NCBI RefSeq assembly: GCF_037325665.1
Contig: NC_090253.1
Location: 6,030,073 to 6,094,072, forward strand
Direction: 5' to 3'
Length of the DNA stretch: 64,000 nt
Source of the DNA: Littorina saxatilis
Lineage: Eukaryota > Mollusca > Gastropoda > Littorinimorpha > Littorinidae
Shown: positions 23,263 to 33,968 of the stretch, piece by piece
Layout of the letters: each line of letters starts with the position of its first letter
Numbering within the stretch: the first letter of the stretch is position 1
Notes under the pieces: generated by a model
Told to the model about the DNA's origin: nothing
Databases searched by the model: none
The model's input: the letters and a program-made list of their open reading frames with translations, nothing else
Made by a program: the position numbers and the translations under genes

Positions 23263-24449
23263 TCGGACACACATTGCAGGGGCTCATCACTAGCGAGGGG
23301 TGTGTCGGACACACATTGGAGGGGCTCATCACTAGCGAGGGGTGTGTCGGACACATATTGCAGGGGCTCATCACTAGCGAGGGGTGTGTCGGACACACAT
23401 TGCAGGGGATCATCACTAGCGAGGGGTGTGTCGGACACACATTGGAGGGGCTCATCACTAGCGAGGGGTGTGTCGGACACACATTGCAGGGGCTCATCAC
23501 TAGCGAGGGGTGTGTCGGACACATATTGCAGGGGCTCATCACTAGCGAGGGGTGTGTCGGACACACATTGCAGGGGCTCATCACTAGCGAGGGGTGTGTC
23601 GGACACACATTGCAGGGGCTCATCACTAGCGAGGGGTGTGTCGGACACACATTGCAGGGGCTCATCACTAGCGAGGGGTGTGTCGGACACATATTGCAGG
23701 GGCCAATCACTAGCGATGGGTGTGTCGGACACACATTGCAGGGGCCAATCACTAGCGAGGGGTGTGTCGGACACACATTGCAGGGGCCAATCACTAGCGA
23801 GGGGTGTGTCGGACACACATTGCAAGGGCCAATCACTAGCGAGGGGTGTGTCGGACACATATTGCAGGGGCTCATCACTAGCGAGGGGTGTGTCGGACAC
23901 ACATTGCAGGGGATCATCACTAGCGAGGGGTGTGTCGGACACACATTGCAGGGGATCATCACTAGCGAGGGGTGTGTCGGACACACATTGCAGGGGCTCA
24001 TCACTAGCGAGGGGTGTGTCGGACACATATTGCAAGGGCCAATCACTAGCGAGGGGTGTGTCGGACACACATTGCAGGGGCCAATCACTAGCGAAGGGTG
24101 TGTCGGACACACATTGCAGGGGCCAATCACTAGCGAGGGGTGTGTCGGACACACATTGCAGGGGCCAATCACTAGCGAGGGGTGTGTCGGACACATATTG
24201 CAGGGGCTCATCACTTGCGAGGGGTGTGTCGGACACACATTGGAGGGGCTCATCACTAGCGAGGGGTGTGTCGGACACACATTGCAGGGGCTCATCACTG
24301 GCGAGGGGTGTGTCGGACACACATTGCAGGGGCTCATCACTAGCGAGGGGTGTGTCGGACACATATTGCAGGGGCCAATCACAAGCGAGGGGTGTGTCGG
24401 ACACACATTGCAGGGGCTCATCACTAGCGAGGGGTGTGTCGGACACACG
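23263..24449. repeat. 42-base minisatellite, 28 units, with 168-base higher order
   Basis: Units are about TCGGACACACATTGCAGGGG plus CTCATCACTAGCGAGGGGTG plus TG, 42 bases, so several frames on both strands stay open. Variants: CACATTG or CATATTG, and CTCATC, CCAATC or ATCATC. The CATATTG variant appears in every fourth unit (units 3, 7, 11, 15, 19, 23, 27), a four-unit (168-base) higher-order repeat. The array begins next to the poly(A) signal of the TRIM gene at 24594. There are no unique spacers, so it is not a CRISPR. Confidence 0.97.
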
Positions 24450-24469
24450 TGGACAGGAGCACGTGCAAC

Positions 24470-24475
24470 TTTATT
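24470..24475 (-). terminator. Poly(A) signal AATAAA of TRIM copy A
   Basis: AATAAA on the minus strand, about 120 bases after the TRIM stop codon. A cleavage site 10-30 bases further falls at or just before the edge of the minisatellite (24449). The matching signal for copy B is at 47245-47250. Confidence 0.65.
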
Positions 24476-24593
24476 TTTACTTTCACAACCCATACAAACC
24501 CAACGGTGTGATTTCCCAATAACGTCTTTTGAAAACAAGTTTAAAACCACAAGGCCAAAACCTCGCTTTGAGTTAATGGACAAAAGGAATTCT

Positions 24594-26315
24594 TCACGCG
24601 ATGGGAGTGAAGGTGAGGATGGTGCCCTTTCTACAGGCCACCCACAGGCGACCCTGAGAGTCCATGTTGAGAGCTGTGGGCTGCACCAAGAGGGGACAGC
24701 CCGGGGCCAGGTAGCGGTAAAACTTGAGTTTATCGCCCTTTACGTGCAGCACGTGGACACTGTCCGTGCCTTTGTCAGCCACCAGCAGGACCTCCCTGCC
24801 CCCCAGCTTGTAGAAACACACGTCGGACGGCTGACAGGCGGCGGTGGGAGGAGTGTAGGTGGACACGGGAGTGTGCTGGTCACGGCGGTACAGGAGCACT
24901 TGACGCTGACCGCCAGGTGACTGAGCCTCCTCCACCACAACAAACAGCTGCTCGCTGCTGTCCACGTCGAACACACGGTGAGTTCCAACCTTGATGCTAA
25001 AGAGTAGTGTGTCTTCTGTTTCAAACGGGTCTTCTGATGTTACTTTGACTGTTTTGATATCAGCGTCTTTGGCCGAAACTTTGATTAGTTTAAAGGTTGT
25101 GTTTTTGAGGGACTTGTCGAACGTTTGCAGCAAACTTCCTGTTTCCGTTGTCGTGCACATACCATTTGATCCATCTCTACATTTACATGCCTGTTTACCT
25201 AAGGTACTTGTGTCTGTATAAATGCTGGCTCCTTTTATGTCAAATGTTTCGCATGGTGCATCGTCCTTTCCTTTTCGTCGTGCAAACGACACCCACACAG
25301 TGTCATCATCAACAGGACACAGACTGAACACTTCAGTGTCATCCCCGTCTCCACAAGAAAACATCTCTTTCACCGTAACCTCGGGAACTGCTGTTTCCAT
25401 CTGTACTATATGGACACTGCCGAAGAACTTTGTAACTGATTGTTCTATAGCATCTTCCGTCATTTCACGGTTCAGCACTGGTCGCCTGACGTATTTTCTC
25501 TTGTCTGACGTCAGGTTCTTCACAGCCTGGGGACTGCCCCGCCCCTCTCTCATCTCCTTGACAACAGTGAGCAGTTTACAGCTGGTGCCGCTGTCGATGG
25601 CTTGCTGTGTCTGTTGTTGCAGTTGACTCAGTTCATCCAGGTTGCTCTGCTTCATGTCCAGCTCCTTGCTGACTTGACTCTCAATCTCTCCACTGACCGT
25701 GTCGAGGGAAGCCATTGAGACATCGCGGACCTTGTTGGCCATGGCAACCAGCGTGGCGTGCTTATTTTTAATGGCTTCCTGTAGTGCTGCCTTCTTGTCC
25801 TGCACATCTTTCAGCTCTTTGCTCTCTGCAGACACTTCCGCAGTCATGTAGGATACCGCTTCCTGCAGGCGGGCCGCGTCTTTCTTTAGCTGTTCCTTGG
25901 CTTCAGTGGCAACCTCCGAGAGATCCTTAGTGTCGTGCTGCTTGTGTTTGGTCAGCACACACTTCAGACACACCGCCTGCTTGCAGTCAGTACAGTAAAG
26001 GTCCAGGATTTGATCAGGGTGAGTCATACACAGGGTTTTGCTTCTTGCTCTTTCTAGGTCATCGGAGTGCAGATAGAAATTGCTCTGAAAGGCGGCCACG
26101 CCTCCTGCGGGAATGACGACATCAAGACGACACTGAGGACAGGAGAATGACGCAGTACCGTGACATGCCGTCAGATCCTCCAAACACTTCAAGCAGAAGG
26201 TGTGGTGGCAAGGAAGTAACTTGGGGCAGGTGAATACTTCCAGGCAGAGAGAACAGATCAGAGACTCTTTTCTCTCCTCGCCAGCTAAGTGTGGCGGCGT
26301 ACCTCCCGTTGCCAT
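24594..26315 (-). CDS. TRIM56-like RING / B-box E3 ubiquitin ligase, copy A
   Basis: 573 residues. A C3HC4 RING lies at residues 21-62 (C21, C24, C36, H38, C41, C44, C59, C62), which recruits E2 enzymes. A B-box 2 lies at 96-127 (C96, H99, C108, C111, C116, C119, H124, H127). A coiled coil spans about 130-265, the dimerisation segment. The C-terminal 300 residues lack a B30.2/SPRY domain and end in NHL/beta-propeller-like blades (PSDVCFYKLGGREVLLVADK; DSQGRLWVACRKG), the layout of the TRIM56/TRIM2-like genes that are expanded in molluscs, where innate immune roles are suspected. The frame is open upstream to 26579 only through a CA repeat; the ATG at 26315 (MATGG) is chosen because copy B starts identically and a splice acceptor (TTTTCAG, AG at 26358-26357) sits 41 bases before it. 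The whole CDS is therefore one exon with an intron in the 5' UTR. Confidence 0.95.
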   Translation of the reverse strand: MATGGTPPHLAGEERKESLICSLCLEVFTCPKLLPCHHTFCLKCLEDLTACHGTASFSCPQCRLDVVIPAGGVAAFQSNFYLHSDDLERARSKTLCMTHPDQILDLYCTDCKQAVCLKCVLTKHKQHDTKDLSEVATEAKEQLKKDAARLQEAVSYMTAEVSAESKELKDVQDKKAALQEAIKNKHATLVAMANKVRDVSMASLDTVSGEIESQVSKELDMKQSNLDELSQLQQQTQQAIDSGTSCKLLTVVKEMREGRGSPQAVKNLTSDKRKYVRRPVLNREMTEDAIEQSVTKFFGSVHIVQMETAVPEVTVKEMFSCGDGDDTEVFSLCPVDDDTVWVSFARRKGKDDAPCETFDIKGASIYTDTSTLGKQACKCRDGSNGMCTTTETGSLLQTFDKSLKNTTFKLIKVSAKDADIKTVKVTSEDPFETEDTLLFSIKVGTHRVFDVDSSEQLFVVVEEAQSPGGQRQVLLYRRDQHTPVSTYTPPTAACQPSDVCFYKLGGREVLLVADKGTDSVHVLHVKGDKLKFYRYLAPGCPLLVQPTALNMDSQGRLWVACRKGTILTFTPIA

Positions 26316-26470
26316 GGAAACAGGTAGAGTACAGGATAGAGAGTCCAGGGAGTTACCTGAAAACACACACACAAGGTTTAGAAACCTACATTTATTTGGA
26401 GAGCAATTTGGAAACCAGGGCATTATCTTTCTAAGACTGTTGTTTACATTTTGGGATAACACGATTGTAC

Positions 26471-26475
<5 letters not shown>

Positions 26476-26541
<66 letters not shown>

Positions 26542-26575
26542 TGTGTGTGTGTGTGTGTGTTTGTGTGTGTGTGAC
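26476..26575. repeat. (GT)n microsatellite in the 5' UTR intron
   Basis: About 100 bases of GT with two interruptions, roughly 120 bases upstream of the splice acceptor of TRIM copy A. It creates a spurious N-terminal Thr-His extension of the frame. Confidence 0.95.
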
Positions 26576-27019
26576 GCAAATATTCAAATCATGTTGTACA
26601 TAGCATTCTGTTTTGCATAGACTCACATGGTTCATTGTTTTAATGGCAAGCGTTCCAAATACAAACACAGATGTACATACCCACTGAACATATACAATGA
26701 CTAAAGTAGACCTTCACTTGACTTCCTTGCAAGTGGAAGTCATTTATTCTACTCGCAATGTTATTGACAGTAGTGCAATGTCAATATGTTAAAAGTCGTT
26801 CTTGTCAACACAACACACACGCGTGTCTGAACTTGCAATTTTCAGTGTTAACAAACGAAAGTAGCTGGTGAAGACATTTTGTTTTTATCTTAAACCGTTT
26901 TGGACGTCCATTGTACATGTGATTGTGTCTACGCAGAGTAAGGCCATGTGAGTGTTGTCATATAATGCACGTTAAAACTTTCTGAACTCTGGAAAGCAAA
27001 TATGCAAACTGAGCGTTTA

Positions 27020-27160
27020 ACATTCCTTCAACCTTTTTGGCTATGCGGGGTCGATTTAGGATTGTTTCCTTTCTTCGTTTACATGGTGGTCTCCGTGTTT
27101 GAAACGATGTACATTCAGGTATCTCACAGTAACATGAGTAAAGTTCTAAAAAGCTTATAC
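27020..27160 (+). repeat. Dispersed repeat (GGCTATGCGG family), copy 2
   Basis: CCTTCAACCTTTTTGGCTAT, then TTTACATGGTGGTCTCCGTG and TTGAAACGATG; same order as 27722-27845 and 14745-14905. Confidence 0.5.
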
Positions 27161-27721
27161 CTGTCTAATAACTTGTAACTTCAAATCGTGTTAAACATCT
27201 TGATCACCTTTAAAAAGACTAATCAAATTGTCCGGGAGGAGGGGGGGGGGGGGGGGGGTCCCAGGTGTAATCTTTTAGTCCGTCTAAATCCAGTTCTTCT
27301 TCAGAAAAAAACAAAACGGGAAAAAAAATCATTTATAACATCAAGGTTGTTTTTGTGTTTTTTCTTTTGATTTGCCAAGCACATCATTGTGAGGCTTTTA
27401 ATGAAAAGCCTGCATCCGTCCACTCACAATATATTTTCTTTCATCCTTCAACATTTACCACTCAAAAAAGTCCATAGAATTAGGATCCATGAAACAAATG
27501 AAAGGCATCTACGGATGTATAGATACATAATTGACCACACTCATTTGGGCATATATAATATAACATCAAGATCATATCGAAAACGGTACAAACACGCCGA
27601 TAACATTTTTGTATCTTATCTTGTAGAGATGTTCCAGTGTTTGGTAAGTAGAAATGTGAACACATGGCTGCCTTGGTGTTGTGTGTATGCAGTGTACGTT
27701 TACATTTGGTTCTTGGTTTTT

Positions 27722-27845
27722 AAAGTCGCTTCAACCTACTTGGCTATGCGGGACCGATCAAATATTGTTTCCTGTCTCAGTTTACATGGTGGTTTCCGTG
27801 TTTGAAACTATTAACAAATTAGGTCTATCACAGTAAAATGAAGTT
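27722..27845 (+). repeat. Dispersed repeat (GGCTATGCGG family), copy 3
   Basis: GCTTCAACCTACTTGGCTAT, then TTTACATGGTGGTTTCCGTG. Closest to copy 2, with 0.7 kb between them. Confidence 0.5.
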
Positions 27846-29710
27846 TTTTGAACACTTGTTACTTAAAATGTTGACCTCCTCACAAAAATTTAACAATTCT
27901 TAACCGAAGCGAACGTCGTACGTCCCAGTTTTTGTTTGTTTTTGTTTTTCAGAAAAAGAGTGGTTGCGACGACTGATTAGTAGACTCGGCTAACGCAGTA
28001 GCACGTTATCCGCCTGTCTGTATCGGGTTTCTGCAAGGCCACAAGCTCTCGCCATATTGGTACACACGTTTTTGTGGCCGCCTTTCAATTTAGGTTTTAC
28101 TTATACACCAAGCTTTTTGTTCAAATGGAATCAGTTTAAACATATTAAAGTACGTTCTTGATTCTTACAACTGTAACATGCAAACATAAATTGTTAATAT
28201 TTTTGCTAATGGAGTTTGTTGGAACGGAAAATATGACAGTGTTGTATAACACACCTGGATAGACTGTCATCTTCAATGCTCGGTCTCCCAAGGGTCCCAT
28301 CTGAGTAATTCAGTTTGGCCACAAAGCACAGATACCCCTAAAGTATCCCTAATTTGTAAAAGTATTCACAGAGAGACATATGACCCTTACCTTTAGACTG
28401 ACTCAAGTAGACTTTTCCCCTCGAGTTGAAATCACTGACTGCGTAATAGAAGCCACGCCGAGGAATGTCAGCCCGTATTTGTTCAAGCTAGAACCAGCTA
28501 AGGCCCTAGCGTGTACATAAACAACACATTGAGTGCATGAGTGTTTCTTCCTGAGAAATTCAGTGTCGACCTGTCCGAGTATATTACACCGCTTTACAAA
28601 GATACGACATTCAATACTGACATCACACCTGTTTCACAGACGTGGAAAATGGCACAGTACATTTAAACAACATTAAGTTGGTTGCACAGCGTGTTTAAAT
28701 GACTTTCGATTAGCATCTTCGGCACAGAAACAATTAGCGATATGACAGACATCTTCGCTACGGTTTTCTTGGTTTCTAGTCTTGCGCCTGTTGACTGTCG
28801 TGTCGATCTACTCATAGTTACAAACTGGCGTGTTACACTGCAAGCTGAGAGCAAACTTTACACGCATAGAAGACGAAATGACACGATTAAAGCACAGTGC
28901 AGAGCGAAATAGGTCACACGTCAGTCAGCTGTCGCATTATCAGGTCAACACTCACGCGCGTCTCAATGGGTCGAGGGGGTCTTGAAAGGACAAGCTCGTT
29001 GGTTTAAACAGTATTTTATTCAGATACAAGTTTACAAAGCAATGGAATGTATGATTTAATAACGGAGCAAAACAAGTTAAACTGATGAATGTGCTCTTAG
29101 AGGCAAAATAATAAATTGGCTGACGATATTGTAAATTCTTATTTCAGACCAATCAAAACAACAATAATAAGAATAACGAAAACAAAACAAGAGGCGAAGC
29201 CTTCAAGGCTCACGTAAGAAATAGACAAACAGTAACACAAACTCAATAACTCCGTCACACATACACACCCACACACACAGTAAGCTTAGGTGACACTGTG
29301 CAAGAAAGAGAGACACTAGATCTAGATCTGTCTGTCTGCATGTAGCCTACTTACACTTACAGGGACACGACTGCCAAATAGTCTCGGCCCGCTCAAAATA
29401 ACAATGACCGAGACCACACACACCACGCGAGAGAGAAAGACTACAGGGAGGCATGCCGTCATGATGCATTAATTGACGTCAAACACTTTTGACCGTGACG
29501 TAATCTTATGCGAGCTTTATCCATAGTCTTGGATAACCACTCACACATAGACTCGGAAATGTTAAAGTTTCTACCACAGACATACACACGCACAAACACA
29601 CACACACACGCACACACACACGCACAAACGCACAGACAGACAAAGTTACGATCGCATAGGCTACACTTCGTGAGCCAACTAGTACTTCAACAACAACAAC
29701 AACAGTGGAA

Positions 29711-30580
29711 ACAAGTGTTAATTTGTTGGTTGAAAAATAAGGACATGATTCAGAGAGCAGTAGGTGGAGAAATGTTATTAAGTAATACGTGTTTATGGAA
29801 CAGCAGTGATATAATGTATTGCGGCCAAACGCTGTTTATTAGCGATTGGATTAAAGCAGGCGTTTGTCGAGTAAAGGATGTATCTGTTAATAATGAGTTT
29901 TTGCCAATTAATGTTATGCAGCAGAAGGTTGGATGTAAGCCTGCAAGATTCTTTGAATATAGGGTCATTTGTACAGCAGTTAAAGCAGCTGCACTACGTA
30001 CGCTCTGCAAATGGAAATGTATGTGGATTAAACGGTTTAAAGAATCTGAGTAAGCCTTGTCAATTTCGCAAATTAATTATGAAGAAAAAATATGTGGAGC
30101 CGGTTATAGTTAAATTTTGGGAAAATAAATTTGATTTCAGGCCGGGAAAAAAGCAGTGGTTAATGGTAAACAAAGTAACCACTGAAACAAGATTGCGAAT
30201 GTTACAATGGAAAATATTGCACAATATTTACCCCACAAATATTGTATTGTATAAAATAGGTATTTCCTCGAGTAATTGTTGTATTTATTGTGAGAACAAA
30301 ATTGATTATATTGAAAAAAAAGAAAAATGTGCCTGAAAATTATGTCCATTTGGAAATGCGTTGAGGATAAAGTGAATTGTACACATAATATGATTATCAA
30401 AATTACTGTAAAGGAAGTTGTTTTGGGCGTGTTTGAAAATTCACAAAGTTCCAAGGCACTAATAAGTTATGTGAATTATTTTATTGTGATAGCCAAAATG
30501 TGTGTTGGTATTTATAGATATGGTTCCCCTCTGGATATTGTATGCATTTTTGGTAGGGAATTGTTATATAGAAAAGTTGT
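29711..30580 (+). mobile_element. LINE 3' fragment (L1/Tx1-like), decayed
   Basis: Plus-strand pieces in more than one frame match the C-terminal third of the LINE at 56006-58624: SNTCLWNSSDIMYCGQTLFI, KFWENKFDFRPGKKQWLMV, LRMLQWKILHNIYPTNIVLY, and the end NYFIVIAKMCVGIYRYGSPL. At least two frameshifts separate the pieces, one in the middle and one within the zinc-binding part. The fragment is 5'-truncated next to a CAA run, and its 3' UTR continues at 31519-31577 behind the TTAA element. Confidence 0.85.
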
Positions 30581-30584
30581 TTAA

Positions 30585-31514
30585 GGCGTAAGGGTCACCC
30601 AGAATTTGGAAAAAAAATCGTTTCTCAGATATACTAAATTATGATGTTGCCAAAAGCTAGAACAATATCTCTATTTTCATGTGCAGTTTACATTTTGTCT
30701 CTAGCATACATAGTTTTCTTGCAATAAGTGCTCAAAGTAGGTTGGTGGGAATTAAAAATCCCTTTAATCAAGGGTCTGTTGAATGAAATTATCGGTTCTG
30801 ATGATGAATTTGATTCCAAAAACTGCTCAGAACAGTCTGACACAGATGATGAATCAGACAGTAGCTCAAGTGAAGATAGTTTTGATTCTAATCTCTTGAT
30901 GACCCCCCCTAAAGGACATAGACTGATAGATGTTGAACTGTTTGCTGTTTTATGTGGTGAAAGTTCGCGCGAAATCACAGAGCAGCTACACTGTCTGCAT
31001 GATCAACTTTTTTAAATATTCACCTATTCCATTGAAACTTTGCACATCAAATGTTCACTTGACTGGCTATATTTTGTTCTAAAATAAAGGTGATAATCAA
31101 AAAAAATATAATTTGTTTGATTGTGTGATACATCATAATAACATATAGAATTATAGTATTCTTTTCTAATGCTACTAAAAGCAAAATTTCCAACAAAACA
31201 GAAAGCTTTTAGAACATAATGTAGGTAATGATGCTTTAAATATGAGTGCCAATTTATTTTTTAATTGGACACATACTTTTTTCCCAAGAGTGCATTGAAA
31301 AATGCTAAAATTAGCATTTTTGCAGGTTTATTTTGCCCATTTTGTTACGAACTAAATAATTCTTTCAGTTGTTCTACTTAATTTAGACATTCAAACTTGA
31401 TGTTTTCTGAACATATAATGATTTTTTAAGAAAACTGCCAAACATCAAGCCAATTCATTGATTGAATAAAAAAAATAACAGTTTTGGTCCGACAATCTGG
31501 GTGACCCTTACGCC
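30585..31514. mobile_element. piggyBac-like non-autonomous element (TTAA)
   Basis: The terminal inverted repeats are GGCGTAAGGGTCACCCAGA at 30585 and TCTGGGTGACCCTTACGCC ending at 31514, flanked on both sides by TTAA (30581-30584 and 31515-31518), the obligate piggyBac target. The interior is AT-rich with a 95-codon frame at 30728-31015 that is acidic and Ser-rich (DDESDSSSSEDSFDSN), the composition seen at the N-terminus of piggyBac transposases; the DDD catalytic domain is absent. It sits at the end of the LINE fragment, whose 3' sequence resumes beyond it. Confidence 0.85.
30728..31015 (+). other. Acidic 95-codon frame inside the TTAA element
   Basis: Encodes KIPLIKGLLNEIIGSDDEFD, an acidic Ser/Asp stretch and GHRLIDVELFAVLCGESS. 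Likely the remaining N-terminal part of a transposase; no catalytic motifs. Coding status uncertain. Confidence 0.35.
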
Positions 31515-31577
31515 TTAAAATACATTTAGAAATAGTATTGTTAATATAGGTATATTTAAAGTAGAAACACTAATATA

Positions 31578-32418
31578 CAAGTCGCGTAAGGCGAAAATAC
31601 AATATTTAGTCAAGTAGCTGCCATTTTTCAGCAAGACCGTATACTCGTAGCATCGTCAGTCCACCGCTCATGGCAAAGGCAGTGAAATTGACAAGAAGAG
31701 CGGGGTAGTAGTTGCGCTAAGAAGGATAGCACGCTTTTCTGTACCTCTCTTTGTTTTAACTTTCTGAGCGTGTTTTTAATCCAAACATATCATATCTATA
31801 TGTTTTTGGAATCAGGAACCGACAAGGAATAAGATGAAAGTGTTTTTAAATTGATTTGGACAATTTAATTTTGATAATAATTTTTATATATTTAATTTTC
31901 AGAGCTTGTTTTTAATCCGAATATAACATATTTATATGTTTTTGGAATCAGCAAATGATGGAGAATAAGATAAACGTAAATTTGGATCGTTTTATAAATT
32001 TTTATTTTTTTTAACAATTTTCCGATTTTTAATGACCAAAGTCATTAATTAATTTTTAAGCCACCAAGCTGAAATGCAATACCGAACCCCGGGCTTCGTC
32101 GAAGATTACTTGACCAAAATTTCAACCAATTTGGTTGAAAAATGAGGGCGTGACAGTGCCGCCTCAACTTTCACGAAAAGCCGGATATGACGTCATCAAA
32201 GACATTTATCAAAAAAATGAAAAAAATATTCGGGGATTTCATACCCAGGAACTCTCATGTCAAATTTCATAAAGATCGGTCCAGTAGTTTAGTCTGAATC
32301 GCTCTACACACACACACACACACACGCACGCACGCACACACACACGCACATACACCACGACCCTCGTTTCGATTCCCCCTCGATGTTAAAATATTTAGTC
32401 AAAACTTGACTAAATATA
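31578..32418 (+). mobile_element. Helentron-like mobile microsatellite, copy 3
   Basis: Starts CAAGTCGCGTAAGGCGAAAA and ends with the GTCAAAACTTGACTAAATAT hairpin; (CA)n core at about 32305-32350. It is nearly identical to the copies at 10963 and 54441, which are inverted relative to it. Confidence 0.8.
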
Positions 32419-33004
32419 AAAAAGCAGGAAAAAAAAAGATCAATGAAGAAGAATGCTCCCCGCCAAAAACAAAAAAAAACAAAAAGTAAAAAAGAAAGGG
32501 TTGAAGCAGCCTGCATGCAACTGAGATAAAAAAAAATTTTAAAAATAAAAAATAAAAACGTAATTTGCAAGTCGAATTCACATCTCAAAAGACTGCACAT
32601 GGCCCCACAATGAATGCCAAGAATTAAAAAAAAGTATATAAATAATATCAAATACTGTGATTTTGCTTGCTGGCATTGTGGAAGGAGCAAAGCCAAGAAG
32701 CGAAGCGAAGTGTTTATCTGTGCATCATGATGTGTCTGTTGTGTATCTTGTTTATGCACGTAAACAATTGAAAGATTGAGGTTCAAGTACATGTTACATT
32801 GTCAATTAAACTTGGCCAAAACTTGCAACAACAACAACAACAAAAAACCACAAACAGCACAGAAGCACGAAAAATAAAGTATTAAATATATACAGAGAGA
32901 AGAAGAGAAAGAGACCGAGAGAGACTGAGAGAGAGAAAGAGAGAGAGAGTGCACCCACTACAGATCAATTGCATTTCTAACATCAAATAGCATTAATCAT
33001 TCAA
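32419..33004. other. Non-coding between repeat and duplication copy B
   Basis: A-rich sequence, CAA repeats near 32825 and a GA-rich stretch at 32890-32950. No gene recognised. Confidence 0.5.
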
Positions 33005-33010
33005 TAACCC

Positions 33011-33078
<68 letters not shown>

Positions 33079-33968
33079 GTAAAATCACAATCACAGTAAC
33101 ATAAATATGAGTTATACTTCAAGCCGTTTATTCAGAGAAAAAATCCCTGCGTTACGCTACATTCAGACCGTATCTACAGTCTCTGGTATTACCACGTACA
33201 AATCGATGTGAACTCGATTAACCTGGCTTGTCGTCACGTTCATAAGATAATTGCCTGTCATGTTTTAGAGTTTTGAGAAAAATGCAAAAAACTATTTTGG
33301 TTCCGGAACAATCTGCCGATCTCATTTTAGTTATAAGTTTCAAACTGCATATCTCGAGCGGTTGACAGAGGTATACGCGTGAGATAAAGAGCTGATAGCA
33401 ACATATTCAATCAGCACAACTGCATAACAACCCTGAAAAATCTATTGCATACCTTTATATTCTCCAAACAAAGCTTTATGTATCAAAAAGGAAACAATTT
33501 CTAACTCAGAAACGAGAACGGCAGTTTTTCTTACGTAACCGTGGCAATGGTTTCCGATGGTCTGAGAGTTTATACTCTCTGACACATGACATGTACCCTT
33601 CTAGTAGCTTCCACTGTAGTCTCACTGCAGAAATGCCTTGGTATTGTTCTTATGAGCGTGACGTTATTCTCTTATTCTATAGAGATCTGTAAATAGCATT
33701 TCACACGCCAAAAACATCTTTTTCATTACGGAGCTAAAAAAATAAAAACTTAAAACATATTTCTTGTGTAAATCAAGCTCCCAGCTATACCCAAGGGGCG
33801 GAAGTTAATTGACACCTGTTGCTTTCTCTATTCAAACAGTTACATTGTCGAAGTTGATACTGGGATATTGAATCGGTAGTACATGCATTGTTTGCAAACG
33901 TACTATTGTTCTGTGAACTCGTAAGATTTAATACAAAAGGTCGGTTCGACAACAAACCTTTTCACATC

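Larger units (their letters stand above)
15290..26315. other. Segmental duplication, copy A
   Basis: Sequence from the CA tract at 15300 to the TRIM gene is matched in the same order and orientation by 33005-49083. Matching landmarks: CATTTCACACGCCAAAAAC (15620 and 33696), AAGCCCAACTGAGAAGCGAC (15882 and 35336), the mobile microsatellite (19519 and 36410), the AAC-rich block (21041 and 37860), the minisatellite and the TRIM gene. Non-coding parts differ by only a few bases per hundred by eye. Insertions unique to A: LINE complex 16126-18659 and the element at about 21826-22427. Confidence 0.85.
26576..29710. other. Non-coding, probable 5' intron and upstream of TRIM copy A
   Basis: No exon recognised. 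A poly-G run sits at 27240-27258. Two dispersed repeats of the GGCTATGCGG family lie at 27020-27160 and 27722-27845. The first exon and promoter of the TRIM gene must lie upstream of 26358 but could not be located. Confidence 0.5.

Noticed and set aside
23263-24449. Possible CRISPR array
   Set aside because: Units abut without unique spacers, and the genome is eukaryotic; this is a minisatellite.
23225-24920. Long open frames on both strands across the 42-base minisatellite (up to 548 codons)
   Set aside because: A 42-base unit is 14 codons, so frames without a stop in one unit stay open along the array. The plus-strand frame then runs antisense into the TRIM gene. No start context, domain or splice support.
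24740-25626. Antisense open frames within TRIM copy A (and 47353-48454 in copy B)
   Set aside because: Shadows of the TRIM coding sequence; the two copies do not preserve them independently of the sense frame.
26316-26579. N-terminal Thr-His extension of TRIM copy A
   Set aside because: It is translation of a CA microsatellite upstream of a splice acceptor; copy B starts at the equivalent MATGG.
27389-27805. 138-codon plus-strand frame
   Set aside because: Overlaps a dispersed repeat, has no domain and no splice context.
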